This document shows positions 34,531-44,000 of a DNA stretch of 64,000 bases, one piece after another; the stretch's first letter is position 1; each line of letters starts with the position of its first letter. The translations under genes and the position numbers were made by a program. The notes beneath the pieces are model-generated. The model was not told the DNA's origin. It was given only the letters and a program-made list of their open reading frames with translations, and ran no database searches. This DNA is from Betaproteobacteria bacterium (GTDB lineage Bacteria > Pseudomonadota > Gammaproteobacteria > Burkholderiales > Burkholderiaceae_C), in contig VGHB01000005.1 in the NCBI GenBank assembly GCA_016868355.1, positions 1 to 64,000 on the forward strand, in the 5' to 3' direction.

Positions 34531-36426
34531 TCAAGACAGCAACAAGCGCGTCACCCGTTGCACATGCGCAGCAGGGTTTTCCAAGGCGCCGCCTTCGGCC
34601 AACACGGCCTGGTCGAACAGCAGATGGGCCAAATCGGCAAAGCGCGCATCGTCAGCCTCGAGCCTCTTGACCAAGGCGTGTGCGGGGTTGACCTCCAGGA
34701 TGGGCTGAGACACCGGCGCAGCCTGGCCCGCCTGCTTCAGCAACCGCGCCAGGTGCCCGCTCATGTCGCCCTCCTCCACCACCAAGCAGGCGGGCGAATC
34801 CACCAAACGGGTGGTGGCGCGCACATCTTTGGCGCGGTCCTTGAGCGCTTCCTTGACCTTGTCGAGCACCGGCTTGAAGGCCTCGGCTGCGGCTTGGGCC
34901 TGCTTCTTTTCCTCTTCGTCCTGCAGCTTGCCCAGGTCGACCGCACCCTTGGCGATGCTTTGCAGCGGCTTGCCATCGAACTCGTACAGGTGCGACAGCA
35001 TCCACTCGTCCACCCGGTCCGACAATAGCAGCACCTCGATGCCCTTCTTGCGGAAAATCTCCAGCTGCGGGCTGTTCTTGGCCGCAGCCAAGTTGTCGCC
35101 GGTGATGTAGTAAATCGCCTCCTGGCCTTCCTTCATCCGGCCCACATAGTCGGCAAACGACACATCGGGTTCGTCACTGTTGGTGTGCGTGGAAGTAAAG
35201 CGCAGCAGCTTGCTCAAGCGCTCGCGGTTGGCCATGTCCTCGCCTATGCCTTCCTTGAGCACCGCACCAAACTCTTTCCAGAAGTCGGCGTACTTGCGCT
35301 TTTCGTCAGCGTTGTCGGAGTCGGCCAGGGACTCGAGCATGGACAAGACCCGCTTGGTTGAACCCTCGCGGATGGCCTTCACATCGCGGCTTTCCTGCAG
35401 CAGCTCCCGGCTCACGTTCAGCGGCAGATCGTTCGAATCGATCACGCCCTTGACGAAGCGCAGGTACACCGGCATCAGGGCCTCGGCGTCGTCCATGATG
35501 AAGACGCGCTTGACGTACAACTTCACCCCGCCGCGCTTGTCACGATTCCACAGGTCAAACGGCGCCTTGGCGGGGATGTAGAGCAGCTGCGTGTATTCGC
35601 TGCGGCCTTCCACGCGGTTGTGGGTGTAGGCCAGCGGTGCACTTTGGTCGTAGCTGATCTGTTGGTAGAAGGCCTGGTACTCGGCGTCGGTCACATCGCC
35701 CTTGCTGCGCGCCCACAGCGCAGCGGCCTTGTTCACCGTCTCCCACTCATCCTGGGTCACGTATTCGCTCTTGTCTTTGTCCCACTCCTCTTTGTGCATC
35801 AGGATGGGCAGAGAGATGTGGTCGGAATACTTGCCGATCACTTGCTTGAGCTTCCAGGACTTCAGATAGTCCTCGTCCTCGCCTTCGCGCAGGTGCAAGA
35901 CGATATCGGTGCCACGGCCGGCCTTGGTAATGGTTTCCACCTCGAACTCACCCGTGCCCTCGCTGCTCCAGCGCACGCCCTGATCGGCGGCGGCGCCAGC
36001 CCGGCGGGTTTCCACTGTGATGCGGTCGGCCACGATGAAGCCGGAGTAAAAGCCCACGCCGAACTGGCCAATGAGCTGGGCATCTTTCTTCTGGTCACCT
36101 TCCAGTCGCGACATGAATTCACGGGTGCCGCTCTTGGCAATGGTGCCGAGGTTGGCAACTGCCTCTTCGGCACTCATACCGATGCCGTTGTCGCGGATGG
36201 TGAGGGTCTTGTTGGTGGCATCGGCCAGGATGTGCACCTCCAATTTGGGCTGATCTTCAAATAAGGCGGCGTTGTCCAGGGCCTCAAAGCGCAGCTTGTC
36301 GCAGGCATCGGAGGCGTTGGAGATCAACTCACGCAGAAAGATTTCCTTGTTGGAGTACAGGGAGTGGGTGACCAGATGCAGAATTTGCTGCACTTCGGCT
36401 TGAAACGACAGGGTCTTCTTTTCCAT
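34531..36426 (-). CDS. htpG: Chaperone protein HtpG (Hsp90)
   Basis: ATP-dependent cytosolic Hsp90 dimer, 631 residues. N-terminal ATP-binding (GHKL) motifs: [49 protein letters not shown] and [14 protein letters not shown]. The middle domain includes [11 protein letters not shown] and [20 protein letters not shown]. The C-terminal dimerisation domain ends [29 protein letters not shown]. It is monocistronic with a near-consensus heat-shock promoter about 80 bp upstream. It is convergent with the broken vapC. Confidence 0.98.
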   Translation of the reverse strand: MEKKTLSFQAEVQQILHLVTHSLYSNKEIFLRELISNASDACDKLRFEALDNAALFEDQPKLEVHILADATNKTLTIRDNGIGMSAEEAVANLGTIAKSGTREFMSRLEGDQKKDAQLIGQFGVGFYSGFIVADRITVETRRAGAAADQGVRWSSEGTGEFEVETITKAGRGTDIVLHLREGEDEDYLKSWKLKQVIGKYSDHISLPILMHKEEWDKDKSEYVTQDEWETVNKAAALWARSKGDVTDAEYQAFYQQISYDQSAPLAYTHNRVEGRSEYTQLLYIPAKAPFDLWNRDKRGGVKLYVKRVFIMDDAEALMPVYLRFVKGVIDSNDLPLNVSRELLQESRDVKAIREGSTKRVLSMLESLADSDNADEKRKYADFWKEFGAVLKEGIGEDMANRERLSKLLRFTSTHTNSDEPDVSFADYVGRMKEGQEAIYYITGDNLAAAKNSPQLEIFRKKGIEVLLLSDRVDEWMLSHLYEFDGKPLQSIAKGAVDLGKLQDEEEKKQAQAAAEAFKPVLDKVKEALKDRAKDVRATTRLVDSPACLVVEEGDMSGHLARLLKQAGQAAPVSQPILEVNPAHALVKRLEADDARFADLAHLLFDQAVLAEGGALENPAAHVQRVTRLLLS

Positions 36427-36507
36427 ATGCCTGAGTTAAGGATCAAGTAAGGGGAGTGCCGTAGCTCGGCACACAACAGGCGCGCGCGAACCCGAAACTA
36501 CTAGGAA

Positions 36508-36533
36508 ATGGGGGCAGCACCCGGGGTTTCAAG
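36508..36533 (-). promoter_or_regulatory. RpoH (sigma-32) heat-shock promoter of htpG
   Basis: On the minus strand the -35 element CTTGAAA (36533-36527) is followed by a 13-bp spacer and the -10 element CCCCAT (36513-36508), continuing TTC. Both match the sigma-32 consensus. Transcription should start near 36500, leaving a 5' leader of about 75 nt before the htpG ATG at 36426. Confidence 0.85.
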
Positions 36534-36578
36534 ACCCCGAGCAGGCGGGCTCAAGCCCCCGGGCTGGGTGGCCATGGG

Positions 36579-37700
36579 CTAGTGGTCCGGGCCGGGCGGC
36601 GGCGGCAGCCGGTAGCTCGGCGGCGTACGCTCGAGCTTGATCGGGGAACCGATGCCCCGGTAGTGCTCACCCACCTGCACCACCATGCCCCGGTGGGCGG
36701 TATGGGCGTCTTCAAGCGCGGCGGCGATGTCCTGGATCGGCGCACAAGGCACACCGGCCTCCAGCAGTTGCACAGCCAGTGCCTTGCCCTCGTGGCGGGC
36801 TAAGGCCGCCTCCAATAGGGGCCGCAGCTCGGCGCGATGTTTGGACCGCAGGGCGTTGCTGGTGAAGCGCGGGTCGAAAGCCAACTCGGGGGCACCGATG
36901 CCCAGGCACAGCTGACTGAACTGGCGGTCGTTGCCCACCGCCAAGAACAAGGGTTCACTGCCGGTGGGAAAGACATCGTAGGGGCTGATGTTGGGATGGT
37001 CGTTGCCGGTACGCTTGGGGATGCGGCCGTCCATCAGGTGGTTGGCAGTGTGGGGGTGCAGCAGGGTCAGGCCCACGTCGTAGAGCGCCACTTCCAGAAA
37101 CTGCCCACGGCCGTTTCGCTCGCGCTCGAACAGCGCCAAGGTCACGCCCAGGGCGGCGTTCAGCCCGGTGGCCAAATCCACCACCGGCACGCCGGCGCGC
37201 AGGGGCTTCCCGCCCCGCTCATCGGGTTCACCGTTGACGCTCATCAGCCCGACTAGGGCCTGTATGGCCGCGTCGTAACCGGGCAGGCCACCGTAGGGCC
37301 CGTCTGCACCGAAGCCAGTGACGCGGCAGTACACCAGGCGCGGGAACTGCTCGCGCAGCACCGGCCAGCCCAGGCCCCACTTATCCATGGTGCCGGTTTT
37401 GAAATTTTCCACCAGCACGTCGCTGTCGGCCAGCAGTTCCAGCACCTTCGCGCGGGCCGCCTCGGTGTTCAGGTCCAGGGTGATACCGCGTTTGTTGCGA
37501 TTTAGGCCGTGGTAGTACGAGGCTGTGCCCTGCGCATCGAAAGGCGGGCCCCAGGTGCGGGTTTCATCGCCCGAGGGCGGCTCCACCTTGAGCACATCGG
37601 CGCCATGGTCTGCCAGGATCTGGGTGCTCGAGGGGCCCGCCAACACACGCGAGAGGTCCAGCACGCGGATGCCCGCCAGGGCGCCGGGAGGCAATTTCAT
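36579..37700 (-). CDS. Class III (CaiB/BaiF-type) CoA-transferase
   Basis: A 373-residue family III CoA-transferase. Features are LAGIRVLDLSRVLAGPSSTQILADHGADVLKVEPPSGDETR, NKRGITLDLNTE, VLVENFKTGTMDKWG and the putative catalytic Asp in AGVPVVDLATGLNAALGVTLAL. It heads toward catabolic neighbours: the ferredoxin and ring-hydroxylating oxygenase genes lie directly upstream on the same strand (37-bp gap). It may activate an aromatic or ring-cleavage acid as a CoA thioester, but the substrate is inferred only from context. It shares only family-level similarity with the transferase at 3783-5000. Confidence 0.88.
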   Translation of the reverse strand: MKLPPGALAGIRVLDLSRVLAGPSSTQILADHGADVLKVEPPSGDETRTWGPPFDAQGTASYYHGLNRNKRGITLDLNTEAARAKVLELLADSDVLVENFKTGTMDKWGLGWPVLREQFPRLVYCRVTGFGADGPYGGLPGYDAAIQALVGLMSVNGEPDERGGKPLRAGVPVVDLATGLNAALGVTLALFERERNGRGQFLEVALYDVGLTLLHPHTANHLMDGRIPKRTGNDHPNISPYDVFPTGSEPLFLAVGNDRQFSQLCLGIGAPELAFDPRFTSNALRSKHRAELRPLLEAALARHEGKALAVQLLEAGVPCAPIQDIAAALEDAHTAHRGMVVQVGEHYRGIGSPIKLERTPPSYRLPPPPGPDH

Positions 37701-37737
37701 CTTGATCCTTGGTGTGGTGTGGGGCGTTGGGCGCCCA

Positions 37738-38055
37738 TCAGCTCAGTTCAACGTAGACCCGGCCGTCTTCGATCTTCACCGGGTACACCCGAAGCGGGTC
37801 ACAGGCCGGGTCACAGGTAGGCGCGCCGGTCTTCACATCGAAGCGGCCCTGGTGCAGCGGGCATTCGATCTGGTCGTCTATCAAAAAGCCTTCGCTCAAA
37901 TAAGCGTTGCCGTGGGTGCACTGGTTGGCGGTGCAGTGAACCTGCCCGTCCACGCTGTACAGCGCCAGGTCATGACCGTCGGTGGACACCGGCATCACCT
38001 CTTGCACTTGCACATCGGCCCATTGGGCTGCATAAATCCAGTAGGGGGTGCTCAT
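37738..38055 (-). CDS. Rieske-type [2Fe-2S] ferredoxin of the oxygenase
   Basis: A 105-residue soluble Rieske ferredoxin that would pass electrons to the terminal oxygenase encoded just upstream. The cluster ligands are in NQCTHGNAYLSEG (CxH) and IECPLHQGRFD (CxxH), spaced as in the NagAb/NahAb family. The ends YWIYAAQWADVQVQEVMPV and DPLRVYPVKIEDGRVYVEL are typical. It is the third gene of the oxygenase group, after alpha and beta. No reductase gene lies nearby. Confidence 0.9.
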   Translation of the reverse strand: MSTPYWIYAAQWADVQVQEVMPVSTDGHDLALYSVDGQVHCTANQCTHGNAYLSEGFLIDDQIECPLHQGRFDVKTGAPTCDPACDPLRVYPVKIEDGRVYVELS

Positions 38056-38085
38056 CGGTTTGCGCTTACGGCCAGCGGATGGGCC

Positions 38086-38574
38086 TCAAATGGGATAAAT
38101 GATGGAGTTGGGGATCATCTCACTGTCGTAGACCGCTTTCCGCACAGCGAATTTCCAACCCTGCGGCGTTTGCACCACCTCATCAAGGTAGCGGCCTGTG
38201 TTGAAGACCGTGGTTTCCTGGTTGAGCTTGGTGCGAAAGACTGCATAGTTCGCTTCGCAATGGATGCGACCCTCTTCAAAGGCACTCACACAGGGCGCAC
38301 CCACCACATGGCGCTGGTAGTAGGGGTCGTGGAAGATGGTCTGGGTGACCGCATAGGCACGGTCCAGCAGCATGCCCCTGCTCTCAAAGCGCATGGTGGC
38401 CAGGGGAAAGCCCCGGTCGAAGTTCTCCCGCGGTTGCAGCAGGTACAGGCAGTCCTCGGTGAACAGCTCGGCCCATTGCACCCAGCGCCCCGCATCGGCC
38501 AGGTGGGCCGCTTGGGCGTACAGCTGGGTCAGCGCGACGTGGTCGGCGGGACTGAGGGTCGCGCAGGTAATCAT
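38086..38574 (-). CDS. Aromatic-ring-hydroxylating oxygenase, beta (small) subunit
   Basis: A 162-residue NTF2-like subunit with a structural role in the alpha3beta3 oxygenase. Family stretches are LYAQAAHLADAGRWVQWAELFTEDCLYLLQPRENFDRGFPLA, LLDRAYAVTQTIFHDPYYQRHVVG and ANYAVFRTKLNQETTVFNTGRYLDEV. The start at 38574 overlaps the stop of the alpha-subunit gene by ATGA (38571-38574), indicating translational coupling. It resembles the small subunit of salicylate 5-hydroxylase-like enzymes (from memory of the family). Confidence 0.88.
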   Translation of the reverse strand: MITCATLSPADHVALTQLYAQAAHLADAGRWVQWAELFTEDCLYLLQPRENFDRGFPLATMRFESRGMLLDRAYAVTQTIFHDPYYQRHVVGAPCVSAFEEGRIHCEANYAVFRTKLNQETTVFNTGRYLDEVVQTPQGWKFAVRKAVYDSEMIPNSIIYPI

Positions 38575-39827
38575 GCCTGCATCACCTCGCGCCAATAGCG
38601 GTACATGCCGCGGATCAGGGTTTCGGTGACCATGTGGTCGGTGTCACCCACGCCGTGCCCGCCCAGTTCGGCCAAGGCGTGGCCCTGCCCGGCCTGCGCG
38701 CGCTCAAAGGCCTGCTGGCACATCTCGATCACTTCTCCATCGTCAGCCGAGACGAAGCCTGCGGGACCAAACAGATTAGCCTGACGCAAACGACGCTGCG
38801 TCATGGCCGGGTCATCGTCTTCAAAGCCGAAATGGGTCCACACGAAGTCGAAGTGCCCATGGCCATCGGGCTGGATGTGGCGTGTGGAGACACTGTTGAC
38901 CTGCTGCTGCAGGATCACGCTGGGAAACAGGGTGGTCATCACCGCCGTAGGTCCACCCCACCAGGCTTCCGGCACGATGTCTAAGAAGCGGTCGTCGTTC
39001 AGCTTCATGGTTTCCTTGAAGGACGAGACCTGGGTGACCTGCGCCGCAGCCCCGGTGGCGCCCCGGGTGGAGATCATGGCGGCATGGCGGTGGTGGCGGT
39101 CCATCTGCAGCTCAGCCTTGTTGTCGGCGCGCCAGAGTCCGAAGGTGACGAACCAAGTGTGCAGCAGCCCGGGGTGATAAGGGTCCTTGATGTTTTCCTG
39201 CATCAGCTTCCAGTTGCCCGGAATACGCTGGCGGTTGTAGCCCAAAATCGTGAGCCGTCGGCCATTGAACAGCCGGTCGAACCAGCGCAGGATGACCGGG
39301 CCAATGAAGTCTTCAAGCGAGCCCAATTCGTGGTCAAAGGTGGCGAATACCACACCGCCGCGCGTGGCTACCCGCAAGCGGGTCAGCCCGTGCTGCTTGG
39401 GATCGAAATCCGCAGGCATACCGCCATTGACCTTGCCCTCTTGCCGCACCCCCCTGCGAAACGGCACACCCTGCAGATCGCCGTTGAGGGCGTAGCTCCA
39501 CTGGTGATACGGGCAAACGAATTCCTTGCGGTTGCCGTGCCGTTCGCGGCAGAACTGCATGCCACGGTGCTTGCATACGTTTTCCACCACATGCAGCTGC
39601 CCGTCTTGGGCGCGGGCCAGCACCACACTGCGCTCGCCCACCACGGTGCGCTTGAAGTCCCCCGGGTGCGGTACCTCAGCCTCCAGGCCGATGTAGTGCC
39701 AATGGCCCTTGTAGAACAGGCGCTCGAGCTCCATGCGATGGAGTTCGGCACTGGTGTAGACGCCAAACGGGATGCGATGGGTGCCGGGCGTGGGCCACAC
39801 GGGCGCTGGGGGCGGTGCTACGCTCAT
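38571..39827 (-). CDS. Rieske non-heme iron oxygenase, alpha (large) subunit, salicylate 5-hydroxylase-like
   Basis: A 418-residue catalytic subunit. The N-terminal Rieske centre is CKHRGMQFC (CxH) with CPYHQWSYALNGDL (CxxH) about 20 residues on. The catalytic domain has the mononuclear iron site NWKLMQENIKDPYHPGLLH, with two His in YHPGLLH. The region TFGLWRADNKAELQMDRHHRHAA resembles salicylate 5-hydroxylase (NagG)-type enzymes, which hydroxylate an aromatic acid, but the substrate cannot be settled here. It is the first gene of an alpha-beta-ferredoxin-CoA transferase run and is preceded by a 114-bp gap after xdhC. Confidence 0.9.
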   Translation of the reverse strand: MSVAPPPAPVWPTPGTHRIPFGVYTSAELHRMELERLFYKGHWHYIGLEAEVPHPGDFKRTVVGERSVVLARAQDGQLHVVENVCKHRGMQFCRERHGNRKEFVCPYHQWSYALNGDLQGVPFRRGVRQEGKVNGGMPADFDPKQHGLTRLRVATRGGVVFATFDHELGSLEDFIGPVILRWFDRLFNGRRLTILGYNRQRIPGNWKLMQENIKDPYHPGLLHTWFVTFGLWRADNKAELQMDRHHRHAAMISTRGATGAAAQVTQVSSFKETMKLNDDRFLDIVPEAWWGGPTAVMTTLFPSVILQQQVNSVSTRHIQPDGHGHFDFVWTHFGFEDDDPAMTQRRLRQANLFGPAGFVSADDGEVIEMCQQAFERAQAGQGHALAELGGHGVGDTDHMVTETLIRGMYRYWREVMQA

Positions 39828-39941
39828 ACATTGATTTTGCCGTGTTGGCGCTTGTTGGGGCGCTGATCTGGGCTGCTGAGCGGCTCATCGTGGACACGGG
39901 GCCTGTGCGCCGGGGTGCCCTCCGCGCCACCGCTCAAAAGC

Positions 39942-40937
39942 TCAGGGCGCTGCCACCGCGCACTCCGGCATCAGCGAGCCCAGCTTCTTTTGCAGCAGCG
40001 CAGTTCCGTTGCGCACCGCGATCACCTCAGCCATGATCGACACCGCAATCTCCGCAGGCGTCCTAGCGCCCAGGTCCAAGCCTATGGGACCATGTAAGCG
40101 GCCAATTTCGGCCTCGCTCAAATCGAACAGCTTCAGGCGCTCTTTTCGCTTGGCCGTGTTGCCACGCGAGCCCAAAGCCCCTACATAGAAGGCAGGAGAT
40201 TTCAAGGCTTCCAGCAAGACCAGGTCATCCAGCTTGGGGTCGTGCGTCAGCGCCACCACCGCGCTGTGCGGGTCCAGTTGCAACGCCTGCACCAGGTCGT
40301 CGGGCATCTGCTTGCTGAACACCGTACCGGGTACGTCCCAGCTCAGGTGGTACTCCTGGCGTGGATCGCAGCAGATGACTTCGAAGTCCAGCATCAAGGC
40401 CATCTGCGACACCGCACGCGAAAGCTGACCAGCCCCGATGATCAACAAGCGCCAGCGGGGGCCGAACAGCGCACGCATGTTGCGGCCGTCGAAGGAAAAA
40501 ATTTCACCGCGGGCGCCCGGCTGCAGGCTTACCGATCCGGTTTCCAATGACACGCATCGGGCCACGATCTCGTGGCGTGCCGTGCGTTCCAGGACTTCAT
40601 CGACCCAGCCGGTGTCGAGCAAGGGTTCCTGCACCAAGCGCAAATTGCCGCCACAGGGCAGCCCAAAGCGGGCCGCCTCTTCCTTGCTTACGCCGTAATG
40701 GATCACGGAAGGCTTGGCCACGCGCTCACCTGATCGCACCCGTCCGATCAGGTCGTCTTCCACACAGCCTCCGGAGACCGATCCAACGATCTGGCCGTCG
40801 CCGCGCATGGCCAGCAGAGCGCCCGGCGGCCGCGGGGCAGAGCCCCAGGTCTCAATCACCGTTACGAGCCACACCGGGTGGCCCTGGCGCTTCCAAAGGC
40901 GCGCCTGCTCAAGCACCCGCAGGTCCAGGCTATCCAT
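39942..40937 (-). CDS. XdhC family molybdenum hydroxylase maturation protein
   Basis: A 331-residue protein with an N-terminal XdhC/CoxI domain (LVTVIETWGSAPRPPGALLAM, GQIVGSVSGGCVEDDLIG, GLPCGGNLRLVQEP) and a C-terminal Rossmann-type domain (WRLLIIGAGQLSRAVSQMALMLDFEVICCDPR, YVGALGSRGNTAKRKERL, GPIGLDLGARTPAEIAVSIMAEVIAVRNG). XdhC proteins bind and sulfurate the Mo-MCD cofactor for xanthine dehydrogenase-family enzymes. A candidate client is the molybdenum hydroxylase subunit at 56409-58859, about 16 kb away. The ATG at 40937 has GGAGG upstream and is preferred over the in-frame TTG at 40952. Confidence 0.88.
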   Translation of the reverse strand: MDSLDLRVLEQARLWKRQGHPVWLVTVIETWGSAPRPPGALLAMRGDGQIVGSVSGGCVEDDLIGRVRSGERVAKPSVIHYGVSKEEAARFGLPCGGNLRLVQEPLLDTGWVDEVLERTARHEIVARCVSLETGSVSLQPGARGEIFSFDGRNMRALFGPRWRLLIIGAGQLSRAVSQMALMLDFEVICCDPRQEYHLSWDVPGTVFSKQMPDDLVQALQLDPHSAVVALTHDPKLDDLVLLEALKSPAFYVGALGSRGNTAKRKERLKLFDLSEAEIGRLHGPIGLDLGARTPAEIAVSIMAEVIAVRNGTALLQKKLGSLMPECAVAAP

Positions 40938-41012
40938 GAGGCTGTCCTCCAAACCTCGATGCTAGCGTACCTACCTGCCCTTGACACGGGCACGGGGCGG
41001 CGCTTGGGATCC

Positions 41013-41447
41013 TTAGAGCGTTGGCGCAGTCAACTTGCTCAGCAGCTGGATGAGGCGGGCGTGGTCGGCCGCACTCAGGAGCTTTTTCAGGCCTTGTTCC
41101 ATGCGGCGAGCCACCGGTTCCAGCTTGCGGGCCAGGCGTTCGCCCTGCGGGGTCAGTATGACTCGAACCGAGCGGCGGTCCTGGGGGTCGGGCTTGCGTT
41201 CGATGAGGCCACGCGCCTGCATGCGGTCCAAGACCATGCTTAGCTTGGGTGCGGTCAAGGACAGCATCTTGGCCAAGCCTTTGGGCGCCAGGTGGCCATG
41301 TTGGGCCACCAGCATCAACAAGGAGAAGTCGACCTTGCGCAGCTCATGCGGAGCGCCGATGTGCTGCTCGAAGGCGTCGTAGGCCACCACCGAAGCTCGG
41401 GCAATGTGAAAACCCAGCGTGGTGTCCAGCAAGCCCTTGCCGGTCAT
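41013..41447 (-). CDS. MarR-family transcriptional regulator
   Basis: A 144-residue winged-helix dimer protein: FEQHIGAPHELRKVDFSLLMLVAQHGHLAPKGLAKMLSLTAPKLSMVLDRMQARGLIERKPDPQDRRSVRVILTPQGERLARKLEP, with the recognition helix around LTAPKLSMVLDRM and the wing DPQDRRSVRV. It sits directly after livF (1 bp) in the liv gene run and probably responds to an aromatic or CoA ligand. Candidate binding sites are the inverted repeats at 45094-45105 and 46491-46515; neither assignment is proven. Confidence 0.9.
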   Translation of the reverse strand: MTGKGLLDTTLGFHIARASVVAYDAFEQHIGAPHELRKVDFSLLMLVAQHGHLAPKGLAKMLSLTAPKLSMVLDRMQARGLIERKPDPQDRRSVRVILTPQGERLARKLEPVARRMEQGLKKLLSAADHARLIQLLSKLTAPTL

Positions 41448-41448
41448 C

Positions 41449-42186
41449 TCAAGCCGCCTCGCGGTGGGCCGAGCCCAAGTAACTTTCGATCACCCGGGGG
41501 TTATGGGCCAGTTCAGCGGCCGGGCCTTGCACGGATATTGACCCGGTCTCCAACACATACCCATGGTCGGCAACCTCCAGCGCAGCCCGTGCGTTTTGCT
41601 CAACCAACAGGATGGAGGTGCCTTCGCGTTGTAATCGTTCAATGATGCGGAAGATTTCTTTGACCACCAAAGGGGCCAGCCCCAGGCTGGGCTCATCCAG
41701 CATCAACAGGCGCGGTGAACTCATCAGGGCACGACCAACGGCGAGCATCTGACGCTCGCCGCCGCTGAGCGTGCCGGCCAGTTGTGCCCGGCGTTCCTTC
41801 AAGCGGGGAAACAGTTCATACACCCGTTCGATTTCGCGCTTCCAATGGGGAATGCGCTGCTTCATGGCGCGCCAACCCCCCAGCACCAGGTTGTCTTCCA
41901 CGGGCATGGTGGAAAACAGCTCGCGCTTTTCGGGCACCAGGGCCAGACCCATCATCACCCTGTCTTCAAGGTTGGCGCCACTGAGATCTTGCCCATCGAA
42001 GACAACACGCCCGCGTGTAGGCAGCAAGCCGATGAGGGCGTTAAGCGTGGTGCTCTTGCCGGCCCCGTTGGGGCCGATGATGGTGATGACCTGGCCTTGG
42101 CGCACCGCGAAATTCAGCCCAGTGAGTACCTCGGCGCGCCCATAGCCGGCGTGCAGGTCGCCAACTTCCAACAACAGCGTGGTCAT
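41449..42186 (-). CDS. livF: Branched-chain/aromatic ABC transporter ATP-binding protein LivF
   Basis: A 245-residue ABC ATPase of the LivF type. Walker [19 protein letters not shown]-loop region VPEKRELFSTMPVEDNLVLGG, signature LSGGERQMLAVGRAL, Walker B LLMLDEPSLGLAP and the LLVEQNARAALEVADHGYVLETG end typical of LivF. It energises uptake together with the LivM-LivG fusion and LivH encoded upstream. The surrounding aromatic and acyl-CoA genes suggest an aromatic carboxylate or short acid as substrate rather than leucine, but this is inference. Confidence 0.92.
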   Translation of the reverse strand: MTTLLLEVGDLHAGYGRAEVLTGLNFAVRQGQVITIIGPNGAGKSTTLNALIGLLPTRGRVVFDGQDLSGANLEDRVMMGLALVPEKRELFSTMPVEDNLVLGGWRAMKQRIPHWKREIERVYELFPRLKERRAQLAGTLSGGERQMLAVGRALMSSPRLLMLDEPSLGLAPLVVKEIFRIIERLQREGTSILLVEQNARAALEVADHGYVLETGSISVQGPAAELAHNPRVIESYLGSAHREAA

Positions 42187-42229
42187 ATTCCTTCCCTTCG
42201 ATTGGGTCCAGCCGATGCAGCCGGGCCGA

Positions 42230-43999
42230 TCAATGCTCGGTTCCCAGATAGGCCGCTCGCACCGCAGGGCTGGCCTGAACCTCGGCAGGTGTTCCCTCCA
42301 TCAGCTTGATACCGAACTCCATCACCACGATGCGGTCGGTCAAACCCATGACGAAATCCATATCGTGCTCGACCAGCAGCAGCGTCACGCCTTCATCGCG
42401 CAACTGTCGCAGCACATCGGACAGCGCCCGCTTTTCCTTGTGGCGCAGGCCTGCGGCGGGCTCGTCGAGTAACAGCAGCGAAGGGTCGGTGCACAGGGCA
42501 CGCGCAATTTCCATCAGGCGCTGAGGCCCCAGGGCCAAGTTACCGGCTAACTCGTGCATCCGATCCTCCATGCCGATGCGCCGCAATTGGCGGTGGGCCT
42601 CGGCGAAGATCCGTCGCTCTTCCGCTTTGTCCAGGCCCAGCATCGCCTGAACCGTGTTGGCGCCGCTGCGGATGTAAGCGCCCAAGGCCACGTTTTCCAG
42701 CACGGTCATTTCGGGGATCATCTTCACATGCTGGAAGGTGCGTGAAATACCGCGCTGCGCCACTTCCCGAGACGGCAAGCCGGCAATCGATTCGCCGCGC
42801 CAGCGCACACCACCGCCGGTCAGTGGCAACACCCCGGTGACCAGGTTGAACGTGGTGCTCTTGCCCGCGCCGTTGGGACCAATGAGGCCCACGATTTCGC
42901 CGGCATCAATGTGGAAGCTCACATCATTGACCGCCACCAAGCCGCCAAAGGCCTTGCGCACCTGGTCCACCTCCAGCAGGCGCTGGCCCTGAGCTGGCTT
43001 TGGCTCGTGCGGCATGTGATCGTTTTCGGTCCAGTCCACCGCGCGGGGCACCGTCGGCAGACGTTTTTGGATGAAGGTCCACAAGCCATCAGGTGCGTAC
43101 TTCAGCACCAAGATCAACACAATTCCAAAGACGATGACCTCAAAGTTGCCACTGGATCCGAGCAGGGCTGGCAGCAGCACCTGCAACTCGTCTTCGATGA
43201 TCTTCACCACAGCAGCACCCAAGAAGGCGCCCCACACGTGGCCTACGCCGCCGAGCACGGCCATGAACAGATACTCAATGCCCTTGTTCAGGCCGAATGG
43301 GGTGGGGTTGACCGTGCGCTGGAAGTGCGCAAACAGCCAGCCGGAGATGGCCGCGAGCACCGCCGCCAAAATGAAGGCGATGAGCTTGTAGCGAAAGGTG
43401 GAGATGCCCATGGCTTCGGCCATGGTTGAGCCTGTCTTGAGCGAACGGATGGCGCGGCCCACACGCGAATCCAACAGGTTGGTTACCCCCAGCGCGCACA
43501 CCAGGGCCACCGCCCAGATCAGCACATGCAGGCCGCGTCCCGAGCCCAGTTCAAGGCCGAAGAGGTTCAATGACGGGATGCCATTGATGCCATCGTACTT
43601 GCCTAAAAATCCCATATTGGCCATGGTGTAGTTCAAGGCCAGGCCCCAACAGATGGTGGCCAGCGGCAAGTAGTGCCCCGACATGCGCAGGGTGAGCAGC
43701 CCCAGCAGTAACGCAGCCATCACCGCCAGGGCCACGCCCACCACCAATGCAAGCCAAGGCGAAGCCTGCAGCGACACCACCATGTATCCCGCAGCATAGG
43801 CGCCAACGCCCACGAAGGCCGCCTGGCCAAAACTCGTCAGGCCGGCCACGCCAGTGAGCAGCACCAGGCCCAAAGCGACGATGGCATACAAGCCCACCAT
43901 ATTGCTTTGGGTGATCCAAAAGTCAGGAACGGGCAACAGCGGCAAACCCAGCATCAACACGGAGAAGACCGCAAACGCCCAGTTGCCAAGGCTGTTCAT
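42230..43999 (-). CDS. LivM-LivG fusion: ABC permease and ATP-binding protein in one chain
   Basis: A 589-residue fusion. Residues 1 to about 310 are a LivM-type permease with about eight to ten helices ([80 protein letters not shown]). A linker near 315-340 joins a LivG-type ATPase: [22 protein letters not shown], Walker [19 protein letters not shown], signature region [16 protein letters not shown], Walker [12 protein letters not shown], and [18 protein letters not shown]. The start at 43999 lies 1 bp beyond the livH stop. No substrate-binding protein gene lies in this cluster. Confidence 0.92.
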   Translation of the reverse strand: MNSLGNWAFAVFSVLMLGLPLLPVPDFWITQSNMVGLYAIVALGLVLLTGVAGLTSFGQAAFVGVGAYAAGYMVVSLQASPWLALVVGVALAVMAALLLGLLTLRMSGHYLPLATICWGLALNYTMANMGFLGKYDGINGIPSLNLFGLELGSGRGLHVLIWAVALVCALGVTNLLDSRVGRAIRSLKTGSTMAEAMGISTFRYKLIAFILAAVLAAISGWLFAHFQRTVNPTPFGLNKGIEYLFMAVLGGVGHVWGAFLGAAVVKIIEDELQVLLPALLGSSGNFEVIVFGIVLILVLKYAPDGLWTFIQKRLPTVPRAVDWTENDHMPHEPKPAQGQRLLEVDQVRKAFGGLVAVNDVSFHIDAGEIVGLIGPNGAGKSTTFNLVTGVLPLTGGGVRWRGESIAGLPSREVAQRGISRTFQHVKMIPEMTVLENVALGAYIRSGANTVQAMLGLDKAEERRIFAEAHRQLRRIGMEDRMHELAGNLALGPQRLMEIARALCTDPSLLLLDEPAAGLRHKEKRALSDVLRQLRDEGVTLLLVEHDMDFVMGLTDRIVVMEFGIKLMEGTPAEVQASPAVRAAYLGTEH

Positions 44000-44000
44000 T

